The notes under the pieces are model-generated. The model worked only from the letters and a program-made list of their open reading frames with translations. It searched no databases and was not told the origin of the DNA. Made by a program: the position numbers and the translations under genes. From the NCBI GenBank assembly GCA_029717555.1, contig JAMDHS010000134.1, positions 1-35,676 of the forward strand: a DNA stretch of 35,676 nucleotides, written 5' to 3'. This document shows positions 1-11,202 of this stretch, piece after piece (within the stretch, counting starts at the first letter, position 1; every line of letters begins with the position of its first letter). Source of the stretch: Peribolospora baueri (lineage: Eukaryota > Basidiomycota > Peribolosporomycetes > Peribolosporales > Peribolosporaceae).

Positions 1-1
1 G

Positions 2-3
<2 letters not shown>

Positions 4-33
<30 letters not shown>
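4..33. repeat. Oligo(dT) homopolymer, 30 T
   Basis: An uninterrupted run of 30 T follows three G at the left edge. It lies upstream of the first usable CDC73 acceptor, so it is probably intronic on the sense strand. The run mirrors the 30 A at the right edge, which suggests that the assembly ended in homopolymers and that the true length is unknown. Confidence 0.9.
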
Positions 34-105
34 CCTTTGGACGGTTCGCATCGCGTAAATGCCCTGGATGGACAGCTCACATCGTGCATGGTGGCTGCCG
101 GGCAG

Positions 106-864
106 GTTTGTACCATCGGAAGAAGCGCGAAAGACGTCGACGCTGTCGGGTGCCGGCTCGGACATCGTAGCCGTCTACCGCAAACGGGACGACGCGCCGG
201 ACTCGGGCGGCTTGGGCTCGTCTGCGGGGGGGAACGGGAACGGGGACGGGAACGGGCGCGGGAGCACGAGCACGGTTCGGTACCTCGTCGTGGACGGTGT
301 GGACGCGCTGAGCAAGCTTGGGGGCGAGCCTTGGTGAGCGTCGGCGTCGGGGCGGATGAGGTGGGCGTGGTGGGCGCTAACGACATGTTTGTGTTTTTTT
401 CTTACCGGTCAACAAAAGGGACCGGGTGGTATGCGTGCTGACGACGGGACAGGCGTGGCAGTTCCGACCTTACAAGTGGTCCGAGCCGAAAGAGCTCTTC
501 CATCATGGTGAGGCCGGGTGTCGTGTTGTCTTTCGTCTTTCGTCTTGCTCTTCGCGGGCTGATCGCATGCGCATACGACCGCCAGTCAAAGGGGTACACA
601 TCTCGTGGACGAACGACGCTGCGAACCCGAACGTGAAGGACTGGAACGTGACGGAGCTGAAGGTGAGCGTGCGCGAAACGCGAATTTTTTTTTTCTTTTC
701 CACAGTCCGTCTTGGGGCGACGTGCGCTTCCCTTACCATCCCTGTTTTCTTCTTTCTTTTCCTTTTTTCCACTCTGGCCTGGCATGCAGGTGGATCGGAC
801 GCGGCGACACCTGGACAAGTCGACGGTGGCGCAGTTCTGGAGGACGCTCGAGGGGTGGCATTAG
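106..864 (+). CDS. CDC73: CDC73 (parafibromin), Paf1 complex subunit, 3' part
   Basis: This is the C-terminal Ras-like fold domain of Cdc73, a subunit of the Paf1 transcription-elongation complex that binds RNA polymerase II and chromatin in the nucleus. Proposed exons are 106-333, 419-507, 586-662 and 790-864. The acceptor at 105 is the least certain; the frame is open back to 59 and closed by a stop at 56-58. Diagnostic stretches are VPSEEARK, DIVAVYRKR, VVDGVDALSK, then across the first junction PWDRVVCVLTTGQAWQFRPY, KWSEPKELFHHVKG, DWNVTELK and RRHLDKSTVAQFWRTLEGWH before TAG. The WQF...KWSEP and the terminal DK..VA.FW blocks are hallmarks of the family. The N-terminal part lies outside the window. 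A Gly/Asn-rich linker (GNGNGDGNG) between YRKR and the VVDG strand looks lineage-specific. Confidence 0.93.
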
Positions 865-886
865 GTTGTGCGGTGTCATGAACGGA

Positions 887-910
887 ATGGATGGGATGGG
901 ATGGGATGGG
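887..910. repeat. ATGGG pentanucleotide microsatellite
   Basis: About five copies of ATGGG/ATGG follow the CDC73 stop codon directly, probably in its 3' UTR. Confidence 0.7.
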
Positions 911-1758
911 TCGAGTGGCTGTTGGCTGTGGGCCGGCGAGGGGTTCTGGGTTCATGTATGTATGCATGTATTATGTATGTCCATGAGCCCGTCGGCCCCA
1001 TTACTGCATGTGCGCCGGAGCGAGCGCAAGCAAGCCGTCCGTCGTCGTCGGCGAGGCAAGCAAGAACGAGCGAGTCGATCAGGCACTGAGATCCACGTGC
1101 GCGCCATGCGCGACGGACGGACGGATGACGGATGGATGACGGGTGAACGGGACAGACGGTCGGGTCGGACGGTCGGGTGCGGCTGTTTCTGGCTCGGATC
1201 CGTGGGCGTGGGAGTGGGAGCGGGAGCGGGAGGGAGGGTGGCGATTGGGTGTAGGCAGGCCAGGCGGGGGGATGTTCTCGGGGAGGTGTCGGTGAATGTG
1301 GGCGTGGCGAGGAAGGAAAAATAAAATAAAATAAAAAAATAAAAAAGGATGGAGGCCGTCTGTCCGAAAGGGTGGCTGGAGTGGTAAAACGACGACATCG
1401 TACGTACGGGCCCTTGCTTCCTTCCCGCCTCGCTCACAGCGTCCCACCAGGAGCGAAAAAAAAAAAGGCAACTCGCACAGACTCCGTCCTGCTGCGGCTG
1501 CTATTTGGTGGGTGGTGCTGCGGCTGCTGCGGCGATGGCGGCGGCGACGGATTCGCCGACGACGGACGGAGCGAGCCACGCGAGTCGTCGACCGTCGACA
1601 GTCGAGTCGAGAGTTGACCAGTCGAGGTAGGCTCCGCGCTGACTGGCTCAAGTCGGATCCGTGCGCGAAAGAAAAAGAGTGAAGCAAGTAAGCTAAGCCG
1701 CGGCCTCGCTCCGTCCAGTCTCGCTCAGTCGCGCCCCGGTCTCGCTGAGTCTCAAGTT

Positions 1759-1782
1759 GTTCTTGTTCTTGTTCTTGTTCTT
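1759..1782. repeat. (GTTCTT)4 tandem repeat in leader
   Basis: Four perfect copies of a 6-bp unit lie about 150 bp before the next start codon, within a CT-rich leader region. Confidence 0.85.
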
Positions 1783-1934
1783 CTTCGTCGATCTCATCTA
1801 ACCCCTCCTTCCTTCGGCCCGCTCGCCCTCCTCGTCACTTCCACCTCCTTCCCACCTCCATCGCCTCCCTCCTCCTCCCCCTCCCATCACCCACCCTCCT
1901 CCTCACCCCGTCCTCCGCAGGCCGCCGTTCGACA

Positions 1935-4900
1935 ATGGCCTCCATGGCGGACGACGGCGGCCAAGACGCCACGGCCACTGACACCGACGCCCATCCATAT
2001 CCACGCCCGCAAGCTGCTCACTCCGCACTTGGTCACTCGGCGCCGTCGCCGATACCACCACCGCCGCCCGTGGAGCCTCCGGCAACACGACCACCACCAT
2101 CATCATCACCGGCCGACACCATGACCGCCGCGCTCGCAGCGACGGCGACAGCGCCTCCCCTCCCAGGCTCTCCTCGAGATCTCTCATATCGCCGCCTCGA
2201 CCAGGACCAGGGCCAGCGCCAAGGACAAGGACAACGACAAGGACAACGACAACCACAACTACAACGAAGCCTGGGCACGTCTGGCTTCGGCGCCGCTCCT
2301 GGCTGGTGGACCGCCGGACAGGAACCGTCGGCCTTGGGCGCCGGCGACGAGTCGATGTGAGTCCCTTCCTTCTTCTCGCGTTCGTCGACCTCTTCGCAAA
2401 CGTCGTTCTCCTTTGTCCTCGCCTCGCCAGCGACGCAACCCGCCGCGCCTATCCCTTTCACCCCTCTGCCTTTTACAACCCTCCCCACCACAACGAATAC
2501 AGGAGGGCCTCCGAGGGCCTCATCCACGCCCACCGCCCTCCCTCCTTCGCCCTCGCCCGCGCCCAACCGCCCGGTCTCTTCGGTCCTCATCCACCACCGC
2601 CCTTTTCCTCTCCCTCCCATCTCCCTGCTGCGACGCCCGCTCTGCCCGCCCCAGAATACAGGTTCCCTCCTCCCCCGCGCCACGCTTCGCCTTCCCATCG
2701 TCCCCCGTCACGCGCATCCCCGTCGGCAGCCCGAACCGGCACTCCCAGTCCCACCCACAGCTTGACCCACGATTCCCGCCCCTACCTGGACGGCCATGAC
2801 CGTCCCGACCCACGCTGGGCCGCTTACCGGTCCAGGTCTTCTGCAGCCACCGTCATGCCTCCGCTCGCCCCCGCTGCCGTTTGGCCCCCTCCCGGAGCCG
2901 ACGCCGGCCAGGACGCGCATGGAGGTTGGGGATGGGGATGGGCCCTCTTGGAACATCACCAACACCACCCGCCGCCGTTGAACGAGATCCGCAGGGGTAG
3001 TCTGCCCATCATGCACCTCTGGGGCTACGGCGCCGGCGCTGGCCTCACCAAGGCCGACGCCGCGCCCGCCGTGTCGAGCCCCGTGACGGCACATGCGGAA
3101 CGCATGGAGAGCTCCTCTTCCGAGACCTCATCCCTTCTCGCCGCTAGGACGCTCTCCGTCAAGGGCGGTGGTGGTGGTAGCAGCGGCAGCGAGAGGGACT
3201 CGCGTACCCCGCCCGAGGCAAAGTCGCAGCCACCACCACCACTACCACCACCTCTTTCTCAACAACAACAGCAGCACCAGGTCCACTCCGATTTGGACGT
3301 CACTCCCAAGGGCGACGCCTTCGTCGACCCCGGTCGCAGAGGTTCCGCCTCCTCTGGCCCGCTCGACATCCCTAGGAGAGGCGGCAGCCCGCATTTCCGA
3401 ACCCAGGTCGGACGGCCGCACGCGCATCACCGTCATGCGCTCGAGGAGGAAGAAGACGCGCGACAAAGGGAACGGGAGCGCGACCGTCGGTTGGGAGGTC
3501 CTGGTTCCAATGTCGCTGGTGCTGTCCCCGCCAGCATCGGCGAGTGTGTAGGCGAGCAAGAGCTACGGCTCGACTTGGATGACTTTGATCTCGGAGGCGA
3601 CTCGCCGCCGAGGTCAACGCCTCCTTCCGGTTTGATCAGATCGCTCGACCGCGCCACCACCACCACCGCCGCCGTCAAAGGAGCGGAGCTTGCGAGCGCG
3701 CCGTCGGGCCGCGCGGAGGACCTTGAGGACAGCTTCATCTCCCACGTGCGCAGTTGGGACAGTCCCCCCGCGTCCATCCGGTCCGCCGGACCCGCGTTCG
3801 GTCTCGACATGGATCAGCTGATGGGCCGTGGCTCGAGTCCGAGCCCGAGCACCAGCACCAGCACCAGCACCAGCGATCGACGAACACGACAGCGTGCCTC
3901 CGCCACGTCCGGCCTCGCTTTGGACGACGATGACCCCGCCGGCGGTCTCCTCGGCGGCTTCGCTTCTTTGGGCCTCGCGTCTGAATCGCCGCCCCGCCTT
4001 CGTCAGGCCATCGCCCCCTGGGACCAAGGCGAGACGCAGGATACGGTCGACTCGCATCTGCTCGCCGACGGCGATGCCATCGACGAAGCCGAAGCCGAGG
4101 CCGCTCGCAGAGTCGCACAGTGGCGCCTCGTGCCCCGCGCCGTTCCCTTGTCCTCCCTCACCGAATCGCCCTCCGGTTCCGGTTCCGGTTCCGGTTCCTT
4201 CGCCAGCGCGATGACCGCTTTCGACGACGATGCGCGCGAGTCGATGCGCGCGTGGAGGTTGGAGAGGGCCGACGGCCGCAAAGGCGGATGGACCGTCGTC
4301 GCCGGGGCTGGGGCCGGGACCGGGACCGGGACCGGGAGACGGCTCGGCGCGGCGCCTGCTGCGCGTGCGTCTACAACCTCGCGCACTTCTGACAGGGCGG
4401 CGACGCCGACGCAGTACGTCGTCGCGCCTTTGAGGCCCGCCGGCGCCGCGTCCGCATCGCCCAGCTTGATCCTCTGCGAACGTGACGCGACGACCGCCGA
4501 CGGGGCCGAAGGCCTGGCGGCCAAGAGCGGAAGCGGAAGAGGCGGCGGTCGGAGTAATAAAGCGTGGGACGTTCGCTATGCCGCCCGAACGAACCGCCGC
4601 CTGTCCCCCTCGCCTTCACCCTCTCTTTCCTCGACGCCCCCTCCTCCCGCCCGCTTCCTCCTCGCCCCGCCTGACGTCCTCCGCGCTTATCAGCAGCAGA
4701 TCCTCGTCCGAAGACGCGCCTCCGCCGTACCGCCCTCCTCCACGCCCTGGGATCACCACGACCACGGCCATGGCTCCGAACCTCGGCATAGCCCGCCGCC
4801 GCTACCGCTCCGTCGCGTCCAGAGTCGCCCGATGCTGGAGAGAAACGCCGCCGACTCGGGCCCCTCCCGGGGGGCGCCCTTGTCGGGTTTGCCGGCGCTT

Positions 4901-7321
4901 GCGGCGATGACCGTCCAGCAGAGGAGGAGATCTGTCGACGTTCATCATCATCACCATCATCATCATTCGAATGCGATGGCTAGATTCGCCGCACCTGCCT
5001 TCCTCCGAGATGATCCTTCCGCACCCGGTCATTTCCACCTCCCTCACCTCCCCCACCACCAGTCGCATGCCCGCGCTAGCCCTCCTCCTTTCCAGCGTCT
5101 CTCCGCCGCTCAGCAGCCCATCGTGCTTGATAGCGACAAGAGCAGCCCCGGCAGCCTGAGCGCTGCGACGAGCGCCGGCGCGTCTTCTTCCCTTCGTCAT
5201 TCGCCCCTTGCTTCCTCCGTCCCGCTCCTTCAACCGGCCTCGTTTGTCGACACCGATCCGGGAGACTCCTCCTCCGCCTCCGCCGCCGCCACTGCCGCTG
5301 CTGCCGCTTCCGGATTTTCATGGAAAGGCTTGACGACGAGCGGCGGCAGAAAGGACAGTCGGATCGCCGAGTGGATCAAGAGGCGTCTGCCGTCGGCCGC
5401 AAGGTCGCCCGCGAGCTCTCCGCCCAGCGGCGAGAGCTTCATGTCATCCTCCACCTCGTCCGGCGGTACCGCCTGGCAACAGCCGTCGTCCCTCTTCTCT
5501 GGCTCTGGCTCTGGCTCCGGCATCGGCATCGGCATCGCCGCCGGACGCTCCCATCCCGCCGCCGCCGGTATGGCCCTCTCTGGCTCTCTTGGCTCTGGCT
5601 CCGGCTTCGGATACGGATACGGATATGGCTCTGGATATGGCTCTGGCTCCGGCTTTGGCGCCGGGGGTTGGAGTCTTGGCACGGATATCACTCCTGATCA
5701 CCCTCCCTCTATCAAAGACGGCGGCGCCCGTCCTCCCTCTATCAAGGACGGCCCTCCCTCCATCAAAGACGGCGGCGGTGCCGACTCGGGCGGCCCGTAC
5801 CTGTCCGACGTCTCTCGGTCCGCCTTTGTCGACGCCGCAAAGAGCTGGGGCGACGCTGCCGCCGCCGCCGCCGTCGGTGGTCCGGGCCGCGCGGGAAAGC
5901 CGTCGTCGTTGGGTTGGAAATGGCCGCCTCCGCCGCCGACGTTGGCGATTAAGGATCGGGACGCCGGTCGTGGATTGGCTTTGTCGCGGGGCGGAAGGAC
6001 GTACAAGCCGTCGGCGCAGGAAGAGAGCGAGCTGGACGACGAGGCCGTCGCTGTCGCCACCGGCGCGCAGCATTCGCCACGTCCTCATCTTGTCCTGGAG
6101 ACGACGACGACCACCAACACGACCACCAACACGACCACCGCCACGACCCGTCCGCCGTCCTTCGAGTCCCCCGCTCCCCCTATGAACGCCGCCGCCGGCG
6201 ACAAGGCCGTCCCCTCTTCGCACTCGGACCTGAAACGCTTCGCCAGTCTTTCCGCAACAAAGTCGCTCCTGCGCAAGCGCATCAGCGGCTCCGGCGGTCT
6301 GTTTGGAATCGGCGGAGGCACCAGTTCCGATTCGAGTCGCAGCGGCGCCGGAGTCGGGAAGGGGACCGCCGGGGGGACGACGGACGAGGATCCGTCGTTC
6401 TCTGCCGGGTTGCCCTGGCCATGCTCGTCGGAGAGGGACCCGCTTTTTTGGATCCTGGATCAGGTCCCGCGCGACGCGCTCACCATGCTCGTTCCCCTCG
6501 CCGCCCTCCGTCCCGAGTCGCGTGGCCGTTACGTCCGCTTGAGCTTTGTGCCGTTTAGCGGCCCTCCCCCGCGCTCGCCCCTCTCGCCAGGTCGCGGCCT
6601 CGGGCAGTCGGCCAAGAGGTCTTCGTCGCTCAACCGGGTGAGCGACTTGCTCTCTGATACCATCGCCGGCCTCGCCGCGCCGTCATCCTCGTCATCCTCG
6701 TCTGGAGGAGGCGCCGCCCTAGCGTCGCTTTCGCTTTCCGCCGCCCCGACGTCTTGGTTCCGAAAGATCAAGGGAAAAGCCCCGCCCGCGCCTGGCTCGG
6801 CCACCCCGTCTTCCCCCTCCGGCAGCCCCTCCGCCGCGCTCGGAGGAGCGTCCCCGACGAGCGGGCCGCTTCCCCTCCCGGACGTCGTCGACGACGCGCC
6901 TCGGTCTCACTTGCCCCCTCCCTCCGTCACGACCGGCTTCGGCGGCGGCGGCGGTGGCACCGGTGTCGGCCGACGTCTCCCCACCCGATCCCACACCGAC
7001 TCGAGTAGCCATGGCCACACCTCGTCGTCGCCCACGAACGCCTTCCAAGCCTTCCGCGTCACGGCCCTGCTCTTGTCCGACGACGCCGACGACGCCGACG
7101 GCCAGCACTTCCCCACGGTAATCGCCCTTTGCGACTCGAAGGGCATAGAGTTCATCCCTGAGGGATTGCAGTGTCTCTCTTCTGCTCCTGCTTCCGTTTC
7201 CGCTGGCGACGGATTAGCCGCCGCCACCAGAGGGACGAGGTCGGGATCCGGGACGGAGATGGTCAAGAAGGTCATGGACCTGGCCGTCGCCGGTTGCGTG
7301 GCCGTCATGCGGCTTTATTAG
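1935..7321 (+). CDS. Large, mostly disordered protein of unknown function with a conserved-looking C-terminus
   Basis: Two exons are proposed, 1935-2356 and 2431-7321, giving 1,770 residues. The donor GTGAGT at 2357 and acceptor CCAG ending at 2430 keep frame; a second in-phase acceptor at 2502 is possible. Most of the protein is low-complexity Ser/Pro/Gly/Ala: a Gln-rich stretch near residues 95-130, eight consecutive His near residue 978, GSG/GYG runs near residue 1185-1210, and three PPSIKDG repeats near residues 1231-1254. The last 300 residues contain ordered-looking blocks: DPLFWILDQVPRDAL, YVRLSFVPF, FRVTALLLSD and HFPTVIALCDSKGIEFIPEG. I do not recognise the family. No transmembrane helix, signal peptide or catalytic motif is visible. 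It could be a scaffold or signalling protein with a small folded C-terminal domain. It is long for a fungal protein and its codons are strongly GC-biased. Confidence 0.8.
5702..5773 (+). repeat. PPSIKDG coding repeat, three copies
   Basis: Three near-identical 21-bp units encode PPSIKDG, separated by short Gly/Ala/Arg spacers. They differ at synonymous positions (AAA/AAG, TCT/TCC), so the peptide is better conserved than the DNA. Confidence 0.85.
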
Positions 7322-7695
7322 AAGTCCGAGTGGGCTCCTTCCTTCCTTCGACTCGGTCCATCTCGACGACTGCGAAACGGGAAAACGAAAAAAAAAAAAT
7401 ATGGATACCATTATAGTACACACGCAACCATATTCTTCCCCCTCTCCGACTCGTTTCTGGGGCAGCGCACGTTTTGTCTGTTCTGATACCATCGTCTGTC
7501 CGTCTGTCTCTCTGTTTCTTTTCTTTTCTCTCTCCCTTTCTCTTCTCTTTTCTGTCACTCCCGCGCGCGCGCCTGTGCCCGCTCTCCTCCTCGGTCGTCC
7601 CTGCCCAGGGTCGTCATCTTCTCTTCATGTCACTCCGATGTGCATCCCCCCGCCCGCAACATGTATCGAGGTATATACCCACCATCCTTCCGCCC

Positions 7696-7719
7696 CGCTC
7701 GACCGCTCGACCGCTCGAC
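7696..7719. repeat. (CGCTCGAC)3 tandem repeat
   Basis: Three perfect copies of an 8-bp unit, with a partial fourth, lie in the intergenic region upstream of PNP1. Confidence 0.85.
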
Positions 7720-7995
7720 CGCTCGCTCGCACTCTCCCCTCGTCCCGCCGGCCGCGTCGACAGGCGGCCGTCGTCGTCGTCGAGCCAGGTGCGATGTCGC
7801 GTCAATCCATGTAGCCCATCTTTGTTCGTGTGCGACTGCTATGCTAGAACTTGTCGCCACAGTCGCCCGGCTGGCTGTCTGTCTGTCTCGGTGACGGTGC
7901 GAATGAATAACAAGTTTGTTCCCGACGTCCCATTCCGATCGATCGATCAGCTGCTGCTGTTGGTCGTCGGACCGACTGACGCTGGTGGACCGAAC

Positions 7996-8001
7996 CACGT
8001 G
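7996..8001. promoter_or_regulatory. CACGTG E-box upstream of PNP1
   Basis: A palindromic CACGTG hexamer lies 133 bp upstream of the PNP1 start codon. It fits a bHLH (Cbf1/USF-like) site. Function is inferred from position and from similar sites before ALG5 and RAI1. Confidence 0.35.
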
Positions 8002-8133
8002 GCCGTCTGTCTGTCCGTGCGAGGTCGTACGAGGTCACCGCCAGACACGAACGACCAAATCCATCCATCCTTCCCCCACCATATCTTCCCTTCTTCGCCT
8101 TTCTCACCTCCACCCTCCCGCTCGCCCGTCATC

Positions 8134-10030
8134 ATGCCCTCCTCTTCTTCCGCACCAACAACACCGCCAAACCTCTCCAACCTCCCTCAAAAGTTCTCCT
8201 CCGCCCTCGCCAACATCCGCACAAAGCTTCCCCCCGAGCTCGCAGAGCCGCGCGTGGGAATCGTTTGTGGATCGGGGTTGGCGGGCTTGGCGGAGAGTTT
8301 GAGGGATGTGGTGGAGGTGGAGTATGCGGAGATTGAGGTGTGTTTCATCCTTTCTTTCGTTCCTTCGTTTCTTCGTTCCTTCGTTTCTTCGTTCCTTCGT
8401 TGTGCCCCCTTCTGAAGCCGGTCGACTTGGCTTTTCTTTCTCTCCCTCTGCCTCTGCCTCGGCTTGGCTTGGCTCGGCTCGACTCGGCTCGGCTTGGCTT
8501 GGCTGGCCTTTCGCAGGGATTCGTCAAGAGCGGCGTCGCGGGCCACAAATCCAAGCTCGCCTTTGGCTTTCTTGGCGAGAAGAAGCGAGTGCCCGTCGTC
8601 GCTTGCTTGGGCCGCTTCCATCGGTGAGAGCCCCCGTAGACCCGCCCCGCCCGTCCACTCTGCTCCGTTCGAGATCCTGCATCATCATGTCATCCATTCG
8701 CACGAACGTGCTTCTCTACCTACGAACCTGTGTCGGTTGAGGGTATGGTTGCACTCTATAATTAAATAGAATAGACCCTTATTTTTTCTTGTACCTTTTG
8801 CTCGCTCACTGACTGGCTCGGCTCTTGCACCTTGCCTTTCCTCAACTATTTAGGTACGAAGGTTACCCGCTCGAAGATGTCGTCTTTCCCGTCCGCGTTT
8901 TCAAGCTGCTCGGATGCCAGGCGGTGATCAGTGAGTCTCCTTTTCGTTTTTTTCCTCTTCCCACGTCTTGACTCATCCTTTCCCGTCATCCACAATCCGA
9001 CGTCCGAACCCCGTTCTCTATCCCTCCCTAGTCACCAACGCCGCCGGGGCATTGAACCCCGAGTTCGAAGTGGGCACGATCGTCGCTGTCTATGATCATT
9101 TTGCCCTTCCCGCATTGACGGTGAGCAGAACGCCCGACCGCGCCGACCGCTCACGTTCAGCCAACGTTCCCCCGCCACTCATTTCGTCTCTCCGTCCGTC
9201 TTTCAACTCGCATACTACACCAGGGATCGAACCCTCTCCTGGGCGCCAACCTGGACGAGCTAGGCACTCGTTTCCCTTCCATATCCGATGCCTACGACTT
9301 TGACCTTCGTCTCTCTGCCTTTCGCGCCGCTCGGGACATCGGTCTCGCCGACGACGCTCTCGCCGAGGGAACTTACGCGTGGGTCACCGGGCCTACGTAC
9401 GAGAGTCGGACGGAGTGTAGGTTCTTGCGCGCCGCTGGCGCGGACCTGGTCGGCATGAGCACCGTGCCCGAGGTCATTGCCGCCAAGCACGCTGTGAGTT
9501 CCGACGTTGCCCCCACGCCCGCAGGATATGGCTTTGTTCTTCTCTCTCATCGCATTTGGCTGAACCTCAAACGTTGACCTGCCCCCCCCCCGGGCCGTGT
9601 GCGCTCGTTCGTCTCTTCCCTTCTCCAAGGGCATACGCGTGCTCTGCCTCAGTCTGGTGACCAAGTGAGTCAGTCCGTCGCTGCCGTCGGGATCTTCGGC
9701 CTCCTCAAAGGCCTTGTTGCTTCACAGAGGCACGACCATCGAGCCTGGACGCTCCCTTCTGTTCTGACTTGCTCCACGTTCCTGGTCATCTGACTCGATT
9801 CGGAACCCTTCCCGTTCGCGCAACACAGCAAGGTCGTGGCGAGCCCGCCCCGCTCGGCCCGCAAAGCCTTTCAAGCCGAGCTCAGCGGCGGCGGGAACGT
9901 CGACGGTCTTGCGGAGCCGGCGAAGAAGGAGGACCACGCGAACCATGCGGAGGTGCTCGCGGCGGGCGCGGCCAAGGCGGAGGACATGCGCAGGCTCGTG
10001 GAACGAATCGTGGAGACTGCTGACGTTTGA
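8134..10030 (+). CDS. PNP1: Purine nucleoside phosphorylase
   Basis: This enzyme cleaves inosine and guanosine with phosphate to the free base and ribose 1-phosphate in cytosolic purine salvage. Seven exons: 8134-8337, 8517-8623, 8854-8930, 9032-9120, 9224-9493, 9630-9664 and 9829-10030, giving 327 residues. Visible motifs are the phosphate-binding GIVCGSGLAGL (residues 42-52), GRFHRYEGYP with the phosphate-site His103, ITNAAGALNPEFEVG, GPTYESRTECR with the purine-site Glu, VGMSTVPEVIAAKHA, and LVTNKV with the Asn that contacts the base N7. The NHAEVLAAG segment matches the family C-terminus. The length is slightly above the usual 290-310 because of an insertion between NKV and HAEVLAAG. The trimeric PNP class (human PNP, yeast Pnp1) is clear. 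The sixth exon is only 35 bp. Intron 1 holds a 16-bp tandem repeat. Confidence 0.96.
8350..8401. repeat. 16-bp TTTCTTCGTTCCTTCG tandem repeat in PNP1 intron 1
   Basis: Two perfect 16-bp copies (8368-8399) and a preceding imperfect copy lie just after the donor of PNP1 intron 1. A second low-complexity tract of GGCTTGGCTC type (8459-8506) precedes the acceptor. Confidence 0.8.
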
Positions 10031-10326
10031 TCTGGCGCTTCGCTCGCCGCCTCGCTGGCCCATGACCCGTGGCCGGTGTGTAGATGAATACGTATGTGTG
10101 TGCGTGAGGGAATGAGTAGAAGACGATCAGGTCGGGTCCGGTGATGCATCCATCCATGCTTCTTTTTTTTCTTTACAACGACTGCGAGCGCCAAACGAGG
10201 ACGTCGAGCCAGAACTCATGACATCCTCGAGCGAGTAAATTCTTAATGTTTCGAACAGGTATGGCCCTACGAACAGGGCGACGAGGCTTGGCCGCGCCAA
10301 CTGACGTCCACCCTGCCACTTTGACT
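10031..10326. other. Convergent 3' flanks of PNP1 and the twin-CX9C gene
   Basis: Nothing gene-like is seen in this 296-bp stretch between two facing stop codons. Both 3' UTRs and terminators must fit here, so the transcripts may overlap. Confidence 0.6.
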
Positions 10327-11202
10327 TTACGCATCCGATTGCTCTCCACCTGCTCCGAAATGGCTGCCGGGCGACGCGTCGTCCTCGTCGCCGTTCCGGG
10401 TCGCGTCCCCTCGCCCCGTCGGACCTAAACCGCCGCCATCGACGCTCGCCGCCTCCTCCACCGGCTTCCCCTCTAGTCGTCGAAGTCGCACCTCCACGTA
10501 CCGTTCTACCACCCGAAGCTTCTTCGTCTCCTCGGGAGACGAATATTGAAGTACTTGCAGCGCCTCCTGGGAAGTGAATCGGTCGGCGCCAAAAAAAAAA
10601 AGCCGAGGGCCGGAGACGGTCATCAGAGGGGTGAGGTACACATGTGGGAACGAGAGTGAGGACCCACCTTGGACTCTCGCACACACTCCCAGAACCGGCT
10701 TCGGGCCGCTTGGCACATGGTCATCCTTCGTTCCCACTTTGGGTCCGGAGAACGGAATGACGGCACCGATGAAAACGCCGCCAAAGAAATGAGAAAAAAA
10801 TCGGAGAGGGGGAAAGAGAGGTCAACTCACGAATGGCCCATTCCTCAGACACTCCCTCAGCTCGGCCTCCATAGGGCTGCAGATCTCCTGGCTCGCCATG
10901 CGCTGAGCGGTCCTCGCCGTCGTCGGGTCGAACATGGACTCTGCCGGGGACGGCCATGGCGCCTCGTGCTCTTGTTCCCGTGGCACCTGATATGGTGTCT
11001 GAGCGCGGGGGGGCGGAGGCGCTCGCGCTTCCTCCCTAGCGTGACCAGACTGTCCTGATACTGACGAAGATGCGGGCGGCTTAGTAGGAGAGGTCGAACG
11101 AGGCGACTGTCCTGACGGAACGGAGGGCCGAGCCGAGGCGAGGAAAGCGTCCACATCCTTGTCGCCGCTTGAGGGCTGAGAGGCGGACGTGAAGGGCCAC
11201 AT
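10327..11202 (-). CDS. Twin-CX9C (CHCH-like) protein, probably mitochondrial
   Basis: Three exons on the minus strand, 11202-10831, 10736-10668 and 10566-10327, give 226 residues. The N-terminal 95 residues are Pro/Ser-rich and look disordered, starting MWPF. A helical hairpin follows: C108-x9-C118 (CSPMEAELREC), a 13-residue loop, and C132-x9-C142 (CQAARSRFWEC). The second motif appears only after splicing exon 1 to exon 2, which supports the model. A charged helix follows (PEETKKLRVVERYVEVRLRR) and then a Gly/Asp-rich tail. Twin CX9C proteins are usually imported into the mitochondrial intermembrane space by Mia40 and oxidised; many help assemble respiratory complexes. It does not match COX17, COX12, COX19, COA5 or COA6 as I know them, so the specific role is unknown. 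It is divergent from TAD1 across 262 bp. Confidence 0.75.

Larger units (their letters stand above)
865..1934. other. Intergenic: CDC73 3' flank and promoter/leader of the large disordered gene
   Basis: No convincing gene is present. The stretch has a GGGAT-type repeat just after CDC73, runs of TATG, a CACGTG hexamer at 1094-1099, an A-rich patch near 1315-1347, a (GTTCTT)4 repeat and a pyrimidine-rich leader from about 1790 to 1920. The CCGCAG at 1915-1920 just before the start codon, with a GTAGGC donor-like site near 1627, could be a 5' UTR intron; this is inference. Confidence 0.6.
7322..8133. other. Intergenic: 3' flank of the large gene and PNP1 promoter
   Basis: No gene is seen. The stretch is CT-rich with TCTG runs, three copies of CGCTCGAC at 7696-7719, and a CACGTG hexamer at 7996-8001, 133 bp before the PNP1 start codon. 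Long open frames here are products of base composition. Confidence 0.6.

Noticed and set aside
605-1324. A 239-codon plus-strand open frame over the CDC73 3' end
   Set aside because: It overlaps proven CDC73 exons in another frame and continues through microsatellites; composition is Arg/Gly repeats without any domain.
2033-2698. Long open frames on the minus strand opposite the large disordered gene (here and at several places up to 7.3 kb)
   Set aside because: They mirror low-complexity GC-rich coding DNA on the plus strand, contain no recognisable domain and are rich in Arg/Gly/Ala as expected for antisense shadows.
4940-4968. Eight consecutive histidine codons in the large protein
   Set aside because: Considered as a metal-binding motif or an engineered tag; a run of mixed CAT/CAC codons inside a low-complexity protein is an ordinary repeat expansion.
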